Positions 1-8,478 of a stretch of 64,000 nucleotides of DNA are shown here, piece by piece. Within the stretch, counting starts at the first letter, position 1. Every line of letters begins with the position of its first letter. The notes below the pieces were generated by a model. It did not search any database, was not told the DNA's origin, and saw nothing but the letters and a program-made list of their open reading frames with translations. The DNA is from Erythrobacteraceae bacterium (GTDB lineage: Bacteria > Pseudomonadota > Alphaproteobacteria > Sphingomonadales > Sphingomonadaceae): contig CANJYE010000001.1 in NCBI GenBank assembly GCA_947479055.1, forward strand, positions 1 to 64,000, given 5' to 3'. A program made the translations under genes and the position numbers.

Positions 1-147
1 GGCTCAACCGAAACCGACGCCTCGCAAAGGACTTCGAGAACTCCATCGAAAGCGCGACCGCCTGGCTGTTCATGGCCTCCGTTCAGCTCATCAACCGGAA
101 ACTCGCAAGGCCCTGCAATTAAACGAAATCATTATGAGTCAGACTCT
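1..147 (+). mobile_element. 3' end of an IS5-family insertion sequence
   Basis: The window opens inside an insertion sequence. Positions 3-122 encode the last 39 residues of a transposase, with the pattern [12 protein letters not shown] followed by an AWLF...SVQL helix and a TAA stop; this C-terminus is typical of IS5-family DDE transposases. The element runs a short way past the stop. A near-palindrome GAGTCAGACTC at 136-146 probably belongs to the right terminal inverted repeat, because PrsR-like coding starts directly after it. The exact edge and target duplication cannot be fixed, because the left end lies outside the window. Confidence 0.75.
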
Positions 148-1159
148 GATAGTGCGCCGCGCCTACAACCTGCATCTGATTGAGCAGGAGAACCGCAGGC
201 TGGCGACGCAGTCTGGCGATGGCAATACCGTGCTGGGCGGGCTGATCACTTCGGCTCCGGAGATGGTCAAGGTTGCCCGCACGATCGAACGGGTGGCCAA
301 CACCAATGTCTCGGTGATGCTGCTGGGCGCGAGCGGAACCGGCAAGGAACTGCTGGCGCGCGGGCTGCATGATGCAAGTAGCCGCAAGGATGGAGCCTTC
401 GTGGCTATCAATTGCGCGGCGATCCCGGAAAACCTGCTCGAAAGCGAATTGTTCGGGCACGAAAAGGGGGCCTTGACCGGCGCGGTCAAGACCACCGAGG
501 GCAAGATCGAACAGGCCCAGGGCGGCACGCTGTTCCTCGACGAGGTCGGCGACATCCCGCTGCCCCTGCAGGTCAAGCTGCTGCGCTTCCTGCAGGAGCG
601 GACGATCGAACGGATCGGCGGGCGCAAGTCGATCGAGGTCGATACGCGGATCGTCTGTGCCACGCACCAGAACCTCGAGGCAATGATTGCCGACGGCCGG
701 TTCGGTGAAGACCTGTTCTATCGTTTGGCCGAGATCGTGGTGAAGATCCCCTCGCTGGCCGAACGTGCCGGTGATGCGCCACTGCTGGCCAAGGCTTTTC
801 TCAAGCGGTTCGCGGCGGAGATGAATCCGCAGGTCAAGGGCTTTGCGGCCGATGCGCTGGCTGCCATCGATGCCTGGCCCTGGCCGGGTAATGTCCGCGA
901 GCTGGAAAACCGCGTGAAACGGGCGGTCATCATGGCCGATGGCAAGCTGGTCGGCGCGGCCGATCTCGACCTGGCTGGCCCTGGCAGCGATGACGATCTG
1001 CCGCTCAATCTCAAAAGCGCGCGGGAGGAATCCGATCGCAAGGTGATCCGCCACGCGCTGGCGCGCAGCGACGGCAATATCTCCAGCACCGCCAAGATCC
1101 TGGGGATCAGTCGGCCGACACTTTACGACCTCCTGAAGCAGTATGATCTCCAGACCTGA
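134..1159 (+). pseudogene. prsR: PrsR-type sigma-54 response regulator, receiver domain removed by IS insertion
   Basis: The 341-residue open frame has a complete AAA+ sigma-54 activator domain: Walker A GASGTGKE near residue 66, the GAFTGA-loop variant GALTGA near residue 113, Walker [11 protein letters not shown] near 132, then a C-terminal Fis-type helix-turn-helix ([20 protein letters not shown]). Family members (PEP-CTERM-box response regulators) are about 450 residues and begin with a receiver domain. Here the frame enters at the linker helix ([16 protein letters not shown]), directly downstream of the IS5 end, so about 110-120 N-terminal residues including the phospho-acceptor Asp are missing. 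The only ATG (134) lies in the IS end, so a receiverless but AAA+-intact protein could still be made. The next gene overlaps it by 17 nt. The PrsR name rests on similarity of the linker and on the TPR neighbour; a different NtrC-like regulator is possible. Confidence 0.75.
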
Positions 1160-2939
1160 CAGTCGCTGGGTGCTTGCTCCGCTGCTGGCGGTGGCGGCAC
1201 TCGCCACCTTGCCGGCAATGGCGGGCGAGGACAGCGTCAAGGCGGCGCTGGTTGCAGCTCGCGCCGCGCTCAAGCGCAACGATGGAATCGCGGCCGAAGC
1301 CGAGTTGAACAAGGCGCTGGAGGGCGGCGTCTCGCGTGCCTATGTCGCCGCCTGGATGGGCCGCGCCAAATTGCTGCAAGGCGACAGCCATGCTGCGCGC
1401 GACTGGCTCGCACCCCGACAATTCGCGCCATCGATGCGTGGCGAGGGCTTTCGTACGCTGGGCGAACTTGAACTGGGGGAAGGCAACCTCGACGCAGCAG
1501 GAAAGGCTTATGATCGGGCGCTTGAATCGATGAAGGGCGACTCCGGCCTGTGGGTGGATATCGGTCGGATGCGTTATCGCGGCGGCGAGCAGAACAAGGC
1601 GATCGACGCGGCGAGGCAAGCGCTGCGGCTCGATCCGCAAAATGTCCGGGCACTGGAATTTCGCGGGCAGTTGCTGCGCGACAGTGGCGGGCCAGCTGCG
1701 GCCTTGCCCTATTTCGCCCGCGGCCTGAAGCTGGCACCGGACGATCTGCCGCTGCTGGGGGAATTCGCAGGATCGCTGGGTGAACTTGGCAAGGGCAAGG
1801 CCTTCCTGCTTACCACCCGGCACATGATCAAAGTCGATGATCGGAATGCCCAGGCCTTTTTCCTGCAGTCAGTGCTCGCTGCCCGGGCGGGCAATGACGA
1901 TCTCGCCCGGCGCCTGCTATGGCGCACCCGTGACGGTTTGCGGGGCGTGCCGGCCGTCCGGCTGCTGCAAGGCGTGCTGGATCTGCGGGCTGGCAACAAT
2001 TCCACTGCGGTCGAAGCCTTTGACGAGCTTTCGCGCGAACAGCCCGATAATGCGCGAATACGGCTTCTGCTGGCTGAGGCGCTGGCGCAGGACGGGGCTT
2101 ATCGCGAGTTGGTCGAGCGGTTTGCAGACCTTGCTGATCGGGCAGACGCCTCGCCCTACCTGCTGACCCTCGTCGGGCGTGCCCAGGAGGCGTTGGGCGA
2201 CCGGGCCTCGGCCGCACGCTATCTCGATCGGGCGGCAGGGCCTTTGCCCCGCAGCCTTGTCCCGCGCGGCGAGAGCACGGGCGTCGAAGTTCTGCGCGCG
2301 CGCTGGATGAGCGATCCGGACATCGTCAAGAATTCTATCGCCTTCTCGCGCGCCCTGCTGGCAAATGGTCAGGTCGCGGAAGGCGTGCAAGTGGCGGAAC
2401 GGCTGCGGTCGAACTTTCCGGGGGCGGCCGACCTGCAATTGCTGGCGGCGGATAGCCGCTTCCTTGCCCGGGATCATGCGGGTGCGCTGGCGCTTTATCG
2501 TCAATCTGCCGCGATCCGTCTGTCACACCCGCTGTTGCGCAGGATGATCGCAGCCCATCTGGCCATGGGTCAGGACGTTGCTGCCCGGGCCTTGCTGCAA
2601 TCCTATTTCGTCCAGCATCCGCTCGATGGAGAAGCGGCTGCGATGCTGGCGGAGGAAGCGCTGACGCGCAAGGACTGGCGTCGGGCCAATGACCTGTTCG
2701 AGCACGCAATGGTTCAGGGCGGTGGCCAACGCGATCCGCGCCTGCTGGCCGGGCTCGCGCTGGCCCGGCTGGGTCTGGGTGACAGGAACGGGGCAATGAG
2801 CATCGCCAGCAATGCCTATCTGATGCAGCGCATGAATGGATACAGCGCCTTCGTGCTTGGGCAGGTCCTTGCCACCATGCCCGGCAAGCAGGTCGCTGCG
2901 AGGCAATTCCTTTCCAAGTCTGCGCATATGGGCATCTGA
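1143..2939 (+). CDS. Exported TPR-repeat protein, PrsT-like
   Basis: This 598-residue protein starts with a basic N-terminus and hydrophobic stretch ending at an AMA-type cleavage site (about residues 1-27), so it should be exported. No lipobox Cys is visible. The rest is a chain of degenerate tetratricopeptide repeats, for example the [24 protein letters not shown] and [16 protein letters not shown] helices, continuing to the C-terminus. It overlaps the PrsR-like gene by 17 nt and is therefore probably translationally coupled to it. In XrtA/PEP-CTERM loci a TPR protein (PrsT, usually longer, around 900 residues) follows prsR; the shorter length makes the assignment tentative. TPR proteins act as scaffolds in polysaccharide export. 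No exosortase or PEP-CTERM substrate is in the window. Confidence 0.7.
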   Translation: MISRPDSRWVLAPLLAVAALATLPAMAGEDSVKAALVAARAALKRNDGIAAEAELNKALEGGVSRAYVAAWMGRAKLLQGDSHAARDWLAPRQFAPSMRGEGFRTLGELELGEGNLDAAGKAYDRALESMKGDSGLWVDIGRMRYRGGEQNKAIDAARQALRLDPQNVRALEFRGQLLRDSGGPAAALPYFARGLKLAPDDLPLLGEFAGSLGELGKGKAFLLTTRHMIKVDDRNAQAFFLQSVLAARAGNDDLARRLLWRTRDGLRGVPAVRLLQGVLDLRAGNNSTAVEAFDELSREQPDNARIRLLLAEALAQDGAYRELVERFADLADRADASPYLLTLVGRAQEALGDRASAARYLDRAAGPLPRSLVPRGESTGVEVLRARWMSDPDIVKNSIAFSRALLANGQVAEGVQVAERLRSNFPGAADLQLLAADSRFLARDHAGALALYRQSAAIRLSHPLLRRMIAAHLAMGQDVAARALLQSYFVQHPLDGEAAAMLAEEALTRKDWRRANDLFEHAMVQGGGQRDPRLLAGLALARLGLGDRNGAMSIASNAYLMQRMNGYSAFVLGQVLATMPGKQVAARQFLSKSAHMGI

Positions 2940-3010
2940 CCTAGCCCTGCTGGACAAGGCTTGCCGGAACGGGCAGGCAGAATTCACGGCAGGACGGGGC
3001 AGGCGCGGCC

Positions 3011-3970
3011 ATGAATTTTGCATTTCTCGCGCGGATCGATCCGCTCGTCCGGTTGCTCGTTCTGGCGATCGCGCTGGCCACAGTGCTGCCGGTGCGGGGC
3101 CATGCGCATTACGTAGCCCAGCAGATTTCCAATGCCGCTATTTTCCTGCTGTTCCTGCTGAATGGCCTGCGCTTGCCGCGCGCCGAAGTGCTGCGCGGCA
3201 TTGGCAATCTGCGCCTCTTGTTGCCGCTGGTGTTGTGGGTGTTCGGGGCGATGGCGCTGGCCGGATGGGGCGCCGCGCTGGCCTTGGAGGGTGTGGTGCC
3301 GCCGATGGTGGCGCTGGGTTTCCTCTATCTCGGCACGCTGCCGTCGACGGTCCAGTCGGCCACGGCCTACAGCTCGCTGGCCGGAGGCAATGTCGCCAGT
3401 TCCGTGGTGGCGGCGGCGCTGCTCAACATCCTGGGCGTATTCGTGACCGCGCCGCTGTTTTCGGCCATGGCCGGCAGTGGCAGCGCGCCTTTGTCGGGTG
3501 ATGCGCTGCTAAAGGTGTTCCTGCTGCTGCTGCTGCCTTTCGTGATCGGGCAATTGACCCAGCGCTGGGCCCGCGGCTGGGTACTGGAAAACCGTCAGGT
3601 GGTAGGCTGGATGGACCGGGCATCGATAGCGATTGCAGTCTATGTCGCCTTTTTAAGTGCAGTTGAGCAGGGCATCTGGGGCCAGCTTTCACCTGCCGCG
3701 TGGGCGATGATGTTCGGTGCGGTCTGCCTGCTGCTCGTATTCGCCTTCCTTGGCTCTTGGCTGCTGGGAGGGGTTATGGCGCTGGAGCGGGGCGACCGGA
3801 TATCGCTGATGTTCGCCGGCGCACAGAAAAGCATCGCGATGGGCGCTCCGCTGGCGGCTGTTCTGTTCCCACCAGCCAAGGCTGGTTTGATCCTGTTGCC
3901 GGTGCTGGTTTACCACATGCTGCAGATGGTGGTCTCTACCCCGGTCGCGACGCGCCTCAGGCGGGAATGA
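3011..3970 (+). CDS. Bile acid:sodium symporter family (SBF-like, YfeH/SLC10A7 type) transporter
   Basis: The 319-residue protein is almost entirely hydrophobic, with about ten predicted transmembrane segments, and has the SBF-like arrangement: a first half with the small-residue stretch LPSTVQSATAYSSLAGGN (residues about 116-133) and a second half with AGAQKSIAMGAPLAA (about 270-284), the signature region of the family. It should be an inner-membrane secondary transporter; the substrate of bacterial YfeH-type members is not established, and bile acids are not implied. It begins 72 nt after the TPR gene on the same strand and its 3' end overlaps the convergent DUF475 gene by 14 nt. Confidence 0.88.
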   Translation: MNFAFLARIDPLVRLLVLAIALATVLPVRGHAHYVAQQISNAAIFLLFLLNGLRLPRAEVLRGIGNLRLLLPLVLWVFGAMALAGWGAALALEGVVPPMVALGFLYLGTLPSTVQSATAYSSLAGGNVASSVVAAALLNILGVFVTAPLFSAMAGSGSAPLSGDALLKVFLLLLLPFVIGQLTQRWARGWVLENRQVVGWMDRASIAIAVYVAFLSAVEQGIWGQLSPAAWAMMFGAVCLLLVFAFLGSWLLGGVMALERGDRISLMFAGAQKSIAMGAPLAAVLFPPAKAGLILLPVLVYHMLQMVVSTPVATRLRRE

Positions 3971-5009
3971 CCGTCCTTGCCTCACGCCGATTGTGACGGA
4001 CCGACCACCACAGCGACAGGGCTATCAGTGCTGCGCCGATCATCCCGGTGAGGCTTTCGGGTACATGGTAGCGGGTCGATACAAGCATGATCGCCGAAAG
4101 CGCGAGGATGGCCCAGAATGCGCCATGCTCTAGATAGCGATATTCGCCCAGCGTGCCCTTCTGCACCAGCAGCACAGTCATCGCCCGCACGAACATCGCG
4201 CCGATCGACAGGCCCAGCGCGATCACCACCATGTTGTTCGATAGCGCGAAGGCACCGATCACGGCATCGAAGCTGAACGAGGCATCCAGCACGTTGAGAT
4301 AGAGGAAGCCGCCGAGCCCGGAGCGAACAACCGCGCCCTGGAGCTTGAGCCGCTGGTCACGCAATTCCAGAATTGTGCCGACAGCATCAACTGCGATGAA
4401 TGTGACGATCCCGAGGATGCCCGCGATCAGGAAGGTCTGCGCCTCGTCTGCCGGCAGCAAGCTTGAAACGCCCCAAAGCGCAAGCAGAAGGAGCGCAATT
4501 TCGGCCGAGGGAAGATTGGAACACCTTGCCAGCTTTTCCTCGATCACGGCAACCCAGTGGACGTCCTTTTCCTCGTCGAAGAAGAATTTGAGGCCGACCA
4601 TTGCCAGGAAGGATCCGCCATAGGCGGCAATGCCGACATGGGCGGAGGACACAATGCTTTCGTATTTCTCGGGATCGTGGAGCGAGAGATCGATTGTGTC
4701 CCATGGCCCCAGTCCGGCCGCAACTGCCACGATTGCGAGCGGGAACAAGATATACATGCCGTAGACGGCGATCACCATACCCCAGGTCAGGAAGCGCTTT
4801 TGCCAGACGGCGTCCATGTCTTCGAGCACGGTCGCGTTGACCACGGCGTTGTCGAAGCTGAGCGAGATCTCAAGGACTGCCAGCACAACCACGATCCACA
4901 AGATCCGGGCAGCTTCGGCCCAGCTGCCGTGCTGCACCCAGCCATACCATGTCCCGAGTGCCAGGCAGATGAGCGTGAAGATAATCGGGCCGCGAAAATG
5001 GCGAAGCAA
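3957..5009 (-). CDS. DUF475 family (TerC-like) integral membrane protein
   Basis: A roughly 350-residue multi-pass membrane protein matching the DUF475 branch of the TerC superfamily. Visible hallmarks are the FDNAVVNATVLEDMD segment near residue 60 and a second acidic intramembrane segment (ASFSFDAVIGAFALS) in the C-terminal half, the pseudo-repeated acidic motif thought to bind metal ions in TerC proteins. The role is unproven; TerC relatives have been linked to metal (Mn) export or tellurite resistance. No ATG is available. A TTG at 5024 is possible, but a GAGGA motif at about 5022-5018 sits eight bases before a TTG at 5009, which gives the usual LRHFRG family N-terminus, so I chose 5009. 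Confidence 0.82.
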   Translation of the reverse strand: MLRHFRGPIIFTLICLALGTWYGWVQHGSWAEAARILWIVVVLAVLEISLSFDNAVVNATVLEDMDAVWQKRFLTWGMVIAVYGMYILFPLAIVAVAAGLGPWDTIDLSLHDPEKYESIVSSAHVGIAAYGGSFLAMVGLKFFFDEEKDVHWVAVIEEKLARCSNLPSAEIALLLLALWGVSSLLPADEAQTFLIAGILGIVTFIAVDAVGTILELRDQRLKLQGAVVRSGLGGFLYLNVLDASFSFDAVIGAFALSNNMVVIALGLSIGAMFVRAMTVLLVQKGTLGEYRYLEHGAFWAILALSAIMLVSTRYHVPESLTGMIGAALIALSLWWSVRHNRREARTVIPA

Positions 5010-5081
5010 AATGTTATTCCTCAATTGGTTCCGGCGCCAGCTAGGGTAGCGACGGGGTTAACGCAACCGGCGACGTTCACG

Positions 5082-5951
5082 CTACTTGGGCTGGTAGGTC
5101 TGTTCTGGCCCCGGGAACCTGCGTTCCCGCACTTCGGCAGCATAGCGGGCAGCAAGGTCAGAGATCTGCTCCGCCATGTCGCCATATTTCTTTACGAAGC
5201 GCGGCACCCGGTCGAACATGCCGAGCATGTCGTCAGTGACGAGAACCTGCCCGTCGCACTGGGCGGAGGCGCCGATGCCGATGGTTGGACACGCCACTGC
5301 CCGGGTCGCGGCTATTGCGATCGGCTCGACGACGCCTTCGACGACAATGGCAAAGGCCCCGGCTTCGTCCAGTGCCCTTGCATCGCCCAGGATCATCTCG
5401 GCCTCGGCATCGCTGCGCCCGCGCGCCATGTAACCGCCCAGCACGTTCACCGCCTGCGGGGTCAGCCCGACATGGCCGATCACGGGGATGCCGCGCTGGG
5501 TGAGGAAGGCCACGGTTTCGGCCATGGCTGCGCCGCCTTCCAGCTTCACCCCGGCCGCGCCACTCTGCTTGAGGAGGTTTGCGGCGCTTTCGAAGGCCTG
5601 CTGTGGCGATTGTTCGTAGGAGCCGAACGGCATGTCGACGATCACTACCGAATGATAGCTGCCGCGCACCACCGCTGCGCCATGGTTGGCCATCATTTCC
5701 AGCGTCACAGGGATGGTCGAGGGCAGGCCATAGATCACCTGGCCGAGCGAATCCCCCACCAACAGCAGGTCGCAATGCGCGTCGAGCAGCTGTGCCTGCC
5801 GGGCGGTATAGGCGGTCAGCATGACGATCGGTTCGGCTGTGACGCCATCCTGCTTGCGGGCGCGGATCATCGGCACAGTCATGCGTTTCATCGGCGCCGG
5901 GGTGGGGTTGGCGCGGCTGGTCGAGGTGTCGAGCTGGAAAGTCGTGGACAT
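5082..5951 (-). CDS. panB: 3-methyl-2-oxobutanoate hydroxymethyltransferase
   Basis: PanB transfers a hydroxymethyl group from 5,10-methylene-THF to 2-oxoisovalerate to give ketopantoate, the first committed step of pantothenate and CoA synthesis; it is a cytoplasmic TIM-barrel enzyme. The 289-residue protein shows the family blocks [14 protein letters not shown] (near residue 44), [11 protein letters not shown] (about 65; metal-binding Asp), VKLEGG (about 136) and [10 protein letters not shown] (about 155). Its length is close to the usual 260-290. It stands alone on the minus strand, divergent from the amino acid permease with about 110 bp between the starts. Its 2-oxoisovalerate substrate is supplied by the ilv genes further along. 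Confidence 0.95.
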   Translation of the reverse strand: MSTTFQLDTSTSRANPTPAPMKRMTVPMIRARKQDGVTAEPIVMLTAYTARQAQLLDAHCDLLLVGDSLGQVIYGLPSTIPVTLEMMANHGAAVVRGSYHSVVIVDMPFGSYEQSPQQAFESAANLLKQSGAAGVKLEGGAAMAETVAFLTQRGIPVIGHVGLTPQAVNVLGGYMARGRSDAEAEMILGDARALDEAGAFAIVVEGVVEPIAIAATRAVACPTIGIGASAQCDGQVLVTDDMLGMFDRVPRFVKKYGDMAEQISDLAARYAAEVRERRFPGPEQTYQPK

Positions 5952-6062
5952 TTTGCGCTTTTAGCCGCGATTGGCCGTTCGCGCAAAGCCCATGGCCTTG
6001 CCAATGCTTGCGGCTACGCTAGCTTGTCGGCCCAATCCGTTCGGGGATTTGGGGAAAAGGGC

Positions 6063-7622
6063 ATGTTCGGTCGCGTAAAATCACTCGACGCTATTCTGGC
6101 GACTGCCGAGAAGAAATCGCTTCATCGTTCGCTGGGGGCTTTCCAACTGACCATGTTGGGTGTGGGCGCGGTGATCGGCACCGGCATCTTCGTGCTGACC
6201 GCCGAAGCAGCGCAGAAGGCGGGGCCGGGCATGCTGCTCAGTTTCGTCATTGCCGGCATCGTCTGCGCGGTGGCGGCGCTGTGCTATTCGGAAATGGCCG
6301 CGATGGTGCCGGTATCCGGCTCTGCCTATACCTACAGCTATGCCGTGATGGGCGAATTGCTGGCCTGGATGGTCGGCTGGGCGCTGGTGCTGGAATATGC
6401 CGTGGCAGCGGGCGCGGTGGCGGTCGGCTGGTCGGGCTATTTCACCGGCATGCTGGCGCATCTCAATGATTATGCGCCGTTCCTGCCGAACATTGTTATC
6501 CCGCACGATCTGGCCAACGGCCCGAGCGGGGGAGGGACGATCAACCTGCCGGCAATGATCATCGCGCTGGTGGTCACTGGCCTCCTGGTGCTGGGCACCA
6601 AGGAAAGCGCCATGTTCAACGCAGTTCTGGTGGTGATCAAGGTCACGGCGCTGACTGTTTTCATCGCGCTGGCCCTGCCGGTGATGCGGGGGGAGCAGTT
6701 CGCACCCTTCGCGCCGCTCGGCTTCAGCGGTATTTCGGCGGCGGCGGCCTCTATCTTCTTCGCCTATGTTGGCTTCGACGCGGTCTCGACCGCTGCGGAG
6801 GAAACCAAGGACCCGCAGCGCAATATGCCGATTGGCCTGATCGGCAGTCTGGGCATCTGCACGATCTTTTACCTGTTGGTGGCTTCAGGCGTGATCGGAT
6901 CGGTCGGTGCGCAGCCGCTGCTGGCGGGAGACGGCACCGGGCTGGCTCCCGGCTCGACCGATCTGACGGCGGCCTGCCATGCCATCGGCGATCAGGCGGT
7001 GGTCTGTTCCAAGGAAGCGCTGGCCTGGACCCTGCGTGAAATCGGCTGGCCGCAGATCGGCAATCTGGTCGGCCTCGCCGCGATTCTGGCGCTGCCTTCG
7101 GTGGTGCTGATGATGATGTTTGGTCAGACCCGCATCTTCTTCGTGATGAGCCGCGACGGGTTGCTGCCCGAAGTGCTGAGCCGGGTGCATCCCAAATTCC
7201 ATACGCCCTATGTGGTGACGGTCATCACCGGTATTGCCGTTTCGCTTTTCGCGGCCTTCTTCCCGGTGGGGGCGTTGGCCGATATCTCCAATTCCGGCAC
7301 GCTGTTCGCCTTCGCCATGGTGGCGATCGCGGTGTTTGTGCTGCGGCGGACCGATCCCGGCCGCCATCGCCCGTTCCGCACCCCGGCGATTGGATTTGTG
7401 GCTCCGCTGGCGGTGGCGGGCTGCCTCTATCTGTTCTTCAGCCTGTCGGGCTACACGCTGGCGCTGTTCGCTGGCTGGGCTGTGTTCGGGCTCTTTGTCT
7501 ATTTCACCTACAGCCGCAGCCACAGCCACGTCGGGCGTGGTCTGGTCGAAGTGCATGAGGAAGATCCCGATGTCCCGCCGATGCCGGTGGCGCCGCTGCC
7601 GGGTGGGATTGAACTGGACTGA
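6063..7622 (+). CDS. APC-family amino acid permease (cationic amino acid transporter-like)
   Basis: A 519-residue inner-membrane permease of the amino acid-polyamine-organocation superfamily. The first helix carries the substrate-backbone motif LGVGAVIGTGIFVLT (about residues 27-41), followed by about twelve hydrophobic segments; FFAYVGFDAVSTAAEET (about 225-241) is the conserved segment of the CAT/YfnA-like branch. A loop of about 50 residues rich in polar residues lies between two late helices. The open frame extends upstream to 4557 without a stop but that stretch covers panB antisense; the ATG at 6063, with the purine-rich GGGGAAAAGGG just before it, is the natural start. The substrate cannot be assigned beyond amino acids. 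A terminator follows directly. Confidence 0.92.
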   Translation: MFGRVKSLDAILATAEKKSLHRSLGAFQLTMLGVGAVIGTGIFVLTAEAAQKAGPGMLLSFVIAGIVCAVAALCYSEMAAMVPVSGSAYTYSYAVMGELLAWMVGWALVLEYAVAAGAVAVGWSGYFTGMLAHLNDYAPFLPNIVIPHDLANGPSGGGTINLPAMIIALVVTGLLVLGTKESAMFNAVLVVIKVTALTVFIALALPVMRGEQFAPFAPLGFSGISAAAASIFFAYVGFDAVSTAAEETKDPQRNMPIGLIGSLGICTIFYLLVASGVIGSVGAQPLLAGDGTGLAPGSTDLTAACHAIGDQAVVCSKEALAWTLREIGWPQIGNLVGLAAILALPSVVLMMMFGQTRIFFVMSRDGLLPEVLSRVHPKFHTPYVVTVITGIAVSLFAAFFPVGALADISNSGTLFAFAMVAIAVFVLRRTDPGRHRPFRTPAIGFVAPLAVAGCLYLFFSLSGYTLALFAGWAVFGLFVYFTYSRSHSHVGRGLVEVHEEDPDVPPMPVAPLPGGIELD

Positions 7623-7643
7623 TCCGGCTGTTCCGGTTGGTGA

Positions 7644-7673
7644 AGGGCCGTTCCTGCGGGAGCGGCCTTTTCC
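7644..7673 (+). terminator. Rho-independent terminator after the amino acid permease
   Basis: A stem of about nine base pairs (GGCCGTTCC against GGGAGCGGCC, with one G-U pair) and a TGCG loop is followed by TTTTCC. It starts 24 nt after the permease stop and separates that gene from the SOS promoter downstream. Confidence 0.8.
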
Positions 7674-7706
7674 TTTGCGAGAGGAATTGCGCAAGGGTCA
7701 CGATGA

Positions 7707-7721
7707 GAACATAATAAGAAC
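7707..7721 (+). promoter_or_regulatory. LexA box (GAAC-N7-GAAC) of the imuA-imuB-dnaE2 operon
   Basis: GAAC at 7707-7710 and GAAC at 7718-7721 are separated by exactly seven AT-rich bases. This is the reverse complement of the alphaproteobacterial SOS box GTTC-N7-GTTC. It lies 15 bp before the imuA start, in the position expected for LexA to block the promoter, and the downstream genes are classical SOS targets. Confidence 0.9.
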
Positions 7722-7735
7722 GAAAACGTGATTCG

Positions 7736-8473
7736 ATGATTCCCGAACAGCCCCTCCCGGCCGCGCCATGCGTCGATGCCTTGCTGTCTGCCCGCGCTCG
7801 CGCATGGCGGCCCGGCTCGCCCACGCCCGTCCGGCATGAAGAGATTTTCGCGGCCAGCGGGGATGCGGGCGGGGCGGCGCTGGCGCTGGCGCTGGCCTGC
7901 GACCGGATGAAGGAGGATGAGCGCCCTTTCCTGTGGGTGCAGGACAAGGCGGCGCTGCGGCTTTCCGGGCGGCCCTATCGCCCGGGCATGCCGCCTGGCC
8001 TGCGCCACCGGCTGGTCCATGTCGTGGCTGACCGGGCGGAAGATGCGCTGTTCGCGCTCGAAGAAGGACTGCGTTGCCGCGATCTCGCCTTCGTCATCGG
8101 CGAGCTGACCGGCAATCCGCGCGCTCTCTCCTTCACCGCCTCGCGCCGGTTGAGCCTGGCGGCGGAACGCCATGGCGTGCCGTTGTGGCTGGTCCGGCTG
8201 GATGCACAGCGGGACCTCGGTTCCGCGCGGATGCGCTGGGCGGTGCGTTCCGCCCGCTCGCCCGCACCGGGCTGGAATCCACAGGCGCCCGGCACTCCAA
8301 GCTGGCGGGTGGAACTGTTCCGCGCCCGCAACCACCCCCCCGGAGAATGGATTTTGTGCGATGATGGCGGCAACCTCAGTGCATGTCCTTCGACAGGCGC
8401 AGGACGAGCGGGGCCTGTTCTTGGTCCAGAGTCCGCTCGTCCTGCGCCTGTCGAAGGCCGCGCGCATGGCTAG
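7736..8473 (+). CDS. imuA: ImuA, RecA-like SOS mutagenesis protein
   Basis: ImuA is the small RecA-fold partner of ImuB and DnaE2 in the damage-inducible mutasome of many bacteria lacking polymerase V. The 245-residue protein aligns in pattern with sphingomonad ImuA: an early HEEIFAASGDAGGAALALAL helix, FLWVQDKAALRLSGRPY near residue 62, and a core ending at GEWILCDDGG (about 205). There is no Walker A motif, as is usual for ImuA. The last 35 or so residues are encoded by a palindromic repeat (8387-8457) that appears to have replaced the natural C-terminus. It is the first gene of a LexA-controlled operon; the stop is 5 nt before imuB. Confidence 0.88.
   Translation: MIPEQPLPAAPCVDALLSARARAWRPGSPTPVRHEEIFAASGDAGGAALALALACDRMKEDERPFLWVQDKAALRLSGRPYRPGMPPGLRHRLVHVVADRAEDALFALEEGLRCRDLAFVIGELTGNPRALSFTASRRLSLAAERHGVPLWLVRLDAQRDLGSARMRWAVRSARSPAPGWNPQAPGTPSWRVELFRARNHPPGEWILCDDGGNLSACPSTGAGRAGPVLGPESARPAPVEGRAHG
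8387..8457. repeat. Palindromic repeat element inside the 3' end of imuA
   Basis: Two perfect 25-nt arms (8387-8411 and 8433-8457), built around CTTCGACAGGCGCAGGACG, flank a 21-nt loop. This is a form of a dispersed intergenic repeat I recognise from sphingomonads, where it normally sits between genes. Here it is read through in frame, forming the last part of imuA, and its transcript would form a very stable hairpin just upstream of the imuB start at 8479. Confidence 0.85.
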
Positions 8474-8478
8474 AGCCT

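Noticed and set aside
119-1312. Long minus-strand open frame opposite the PrsR-like gene
   Set aside because: It is a high-GC shadow: the plus-strand frame has clear AAA+ and HTH motifs, while the antisense product shows only low-complexity His/Arg/Gln-rich sequence. Similar antisense frames opposite dnaE2, purL, carB, rpoD and others were dismissed for the same reason.
4557-6062. Open 500-codon N-terminal extension of the amino acid permease
   Set aside because: It runs antisense through panB and DUF475, whose products are clearly recognisable; the permease family starts at the ATG at 6063.
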